Below, in pieces: positions 63,401 to 64,000 of a stretch of DNA of 64,000 bases. Every line of letters starts with the position of its first letter. Position 1 is the stretch's first letter. Origin of the DNA: Coleofasciculaceae cyanobacterium (lineage in GTDB: Bacteria > Cyanobacteriota > Cyanobacteriia > Cyanobacteriales > Xenococcaceae). The notes under the pieces were generated by a model that had not been told where the DNA came from, ran no database searches, and saw only the letters and a program-made list of their open reading frames with translations. A program made the position numbers and the translations under genes. Location of the stretch: assembly GCA_036703275.1 (NCBI GenBank), contig DATNPK010000028.1, positions 62,001-126,000 of the forward strand, in the 5' to 3' direction.

Positions 63401-64000
63401 TTAAAGGCTAGTTTTTTCCTCGATCGCCGATGCCGAATCGATCTCCGCTTCAGGGATATCAAATAATACACTAGTCATATAGTTTTCTGCCCATTCTTCG
63501 CCAAAAGCCTTTTCTAAGACACGACGAGTTTTATCATTTTGTTGTTGCTTAGTGCAGTAATATCTTTGCCCGGCCAAATATAATTTTTGCTGTTGGTGCG
63601 AGACAGGATTTGATTTTACTGCTTGCTGACAATGAATCCGCAAATAATTAGAGGCTAAATCTAAAAAATCTTGTTCTTCTGCTGCATCGCGAGGGCGTAC
63701 AAATAGACAAAAATCAGAAAAAATATCCGCCCAAGCGGGTAAGTCTCTAACTTCGGCAAAGCTCACCTCTGGTAAACCTGAAAGCGACTTGATATAGTCA
63801 GAAGATAAAGTTTTTTCAGGACTACTGGGAGACAAATCAGCGATCGCCGCACTAATTCCGCCTCTACCTGCCACAATATCACAGCCAAAAATTGGTAAGG
63901 GGTATTCTGCATGAGGAAACATCACACAGTGGAGAATATCTAGATTGTTACCAACCTTGGCTAACTCCAGGTGCATTTTACGAAACTGAGGAGTTTGATA
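63401..64000 (-). CDS. pcyA: Phycocyanobilin:ferredoxin oxidoreductase PcyA (5' end beyond the window)
   Basis: A ferredoxin-dependent bilin reductase that makes phycocyanobilin from biliverdin IXalpha, the chromophore used by ApcD and other phycobiliproteins. The visible 199 residues start YQTPQFRKMHLELAKVGNNL, DILHCVMFPHAEYPLPIFGC and DIVAGRGGISAAIADLSP. They include the His of ILHCVMFPH and the catalytic Asp region FGCDIVAG. The frame is open to the edge of the window, so about 45 residues are missing; the ATG at 63976 is internal. Confidence 0.93.
   Translation of the reverse strand, partial: YQTPQFRKMHLELAKVGNNLDILHCVMFPHAEYPLPIFGCDIVAGRGGISAAIADLSPSSPEKTLSSDYIKSLSGLPEVSFAEVRDLPAWADIFSDFCLFVRPRDAAEEQDFLDLASNYLRIHCQQAVKSNPVSHQQQKLYLAGQRYYCTKQQQNDKTRRVLEKAFGEEWAENYMTSVLFDIPEAEIDSASAIEEKTSL

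Overview
The window is chromosomal DNA from a phycobilisome-containing cyanobacterium. The evidence is apcD, a partial pcyA, ycf54, menE, hpnH, an SLH-type porin, an Rre1/Ycf29-like regulator, and very many copies of the HIP1 octamer GCGATCGC in an AT-rich background. I cannot fix the genus from the sequence alone.

Layout. 0-7.7 kb holds housekeeping and pigment genes: apcD, a LipM-like acyltransferase, a YbjN protein, ycf54, miaB, a RidA protein, hpnH and an orphan TpsB transporter. A tRNA-Gly(TCC) stands at 8.14 kb. 8.6-10.9 kb is a leftward run of six small genes of unknown function, two of them with broken frames. 11-14.1 kb is a zone of decay: an IS982-type remnant, ssuE and metB fragments joined at one deletion point, and a selenium-binding-protein (methanethiol oxidase) pseudogene, with an intact class II amidotransferase between them. 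14.6-18.2 kb carries two small unknown genes, one secreted, and a cysteine dioxygenase-flavoprotein fusion. 18.6-34 kb holds an SNF2 helicase, an IS4-type remnant, a fatty acid hydroxylase family protein, YetF-like and DUF2382 proteins, an alpha/beta hydrolase, a PhoD-like phosphatase, menE, class III alcohol dehydrogenase and egtD. 34-54 kb holds acylphosphatase, a Tat-type aldo/keto reductase, a dynamin-like GTPase, csaB, an ntcB-like regulator followed by two co-oriented genes, an RRM protein, Ap4A phosphorylase, ribF, lpdA, an MscS channel, a methyltransferase-ATP-grasp fusion, a VOC-domain protein and Rre1. 54-61 kb is a phosphate-response block: pstS, porin, phoU, histidine kinase and response regulator. 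The window ends with an SbtA-family permease, an IS200/IS605 remnant and the 3' part of pcyA.

How the genes work together. The clearest functional unit is the phosphate block (sphR/sphS-phoU-porin-pstS), with a Pho-box-like direct repeat upstream of pstS. The ntcB-like gene has a well-spaced NtcA-type promoter. egtD, class III ADH, the cysteine dioxygenase fusion and the decayed ssuE, metB and SBP56 genes form a scattered sulfur and thiol theme, and several of these genes are being lost.

A family of palindromic repeats (cores like CCTAAAGGACTAGCTTCGCG and CCCGTGCATG) is scattered through the window. In at least three places it touches genes: it supplies the last codons of the LipM-like gene, it breaks the 5' end of a small gene near 9.35 kb, and it fills an internal deletion in the IS4-type remnant. 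The best candidates for undescribed biology are the 8.6-10.9 kb small-gene run, the methyltransferase-ATP-grasp fusion, the cysteine dioxygenase-flavoprotein fusion and the porin with EF-hand-like loops. None of these is proven here.
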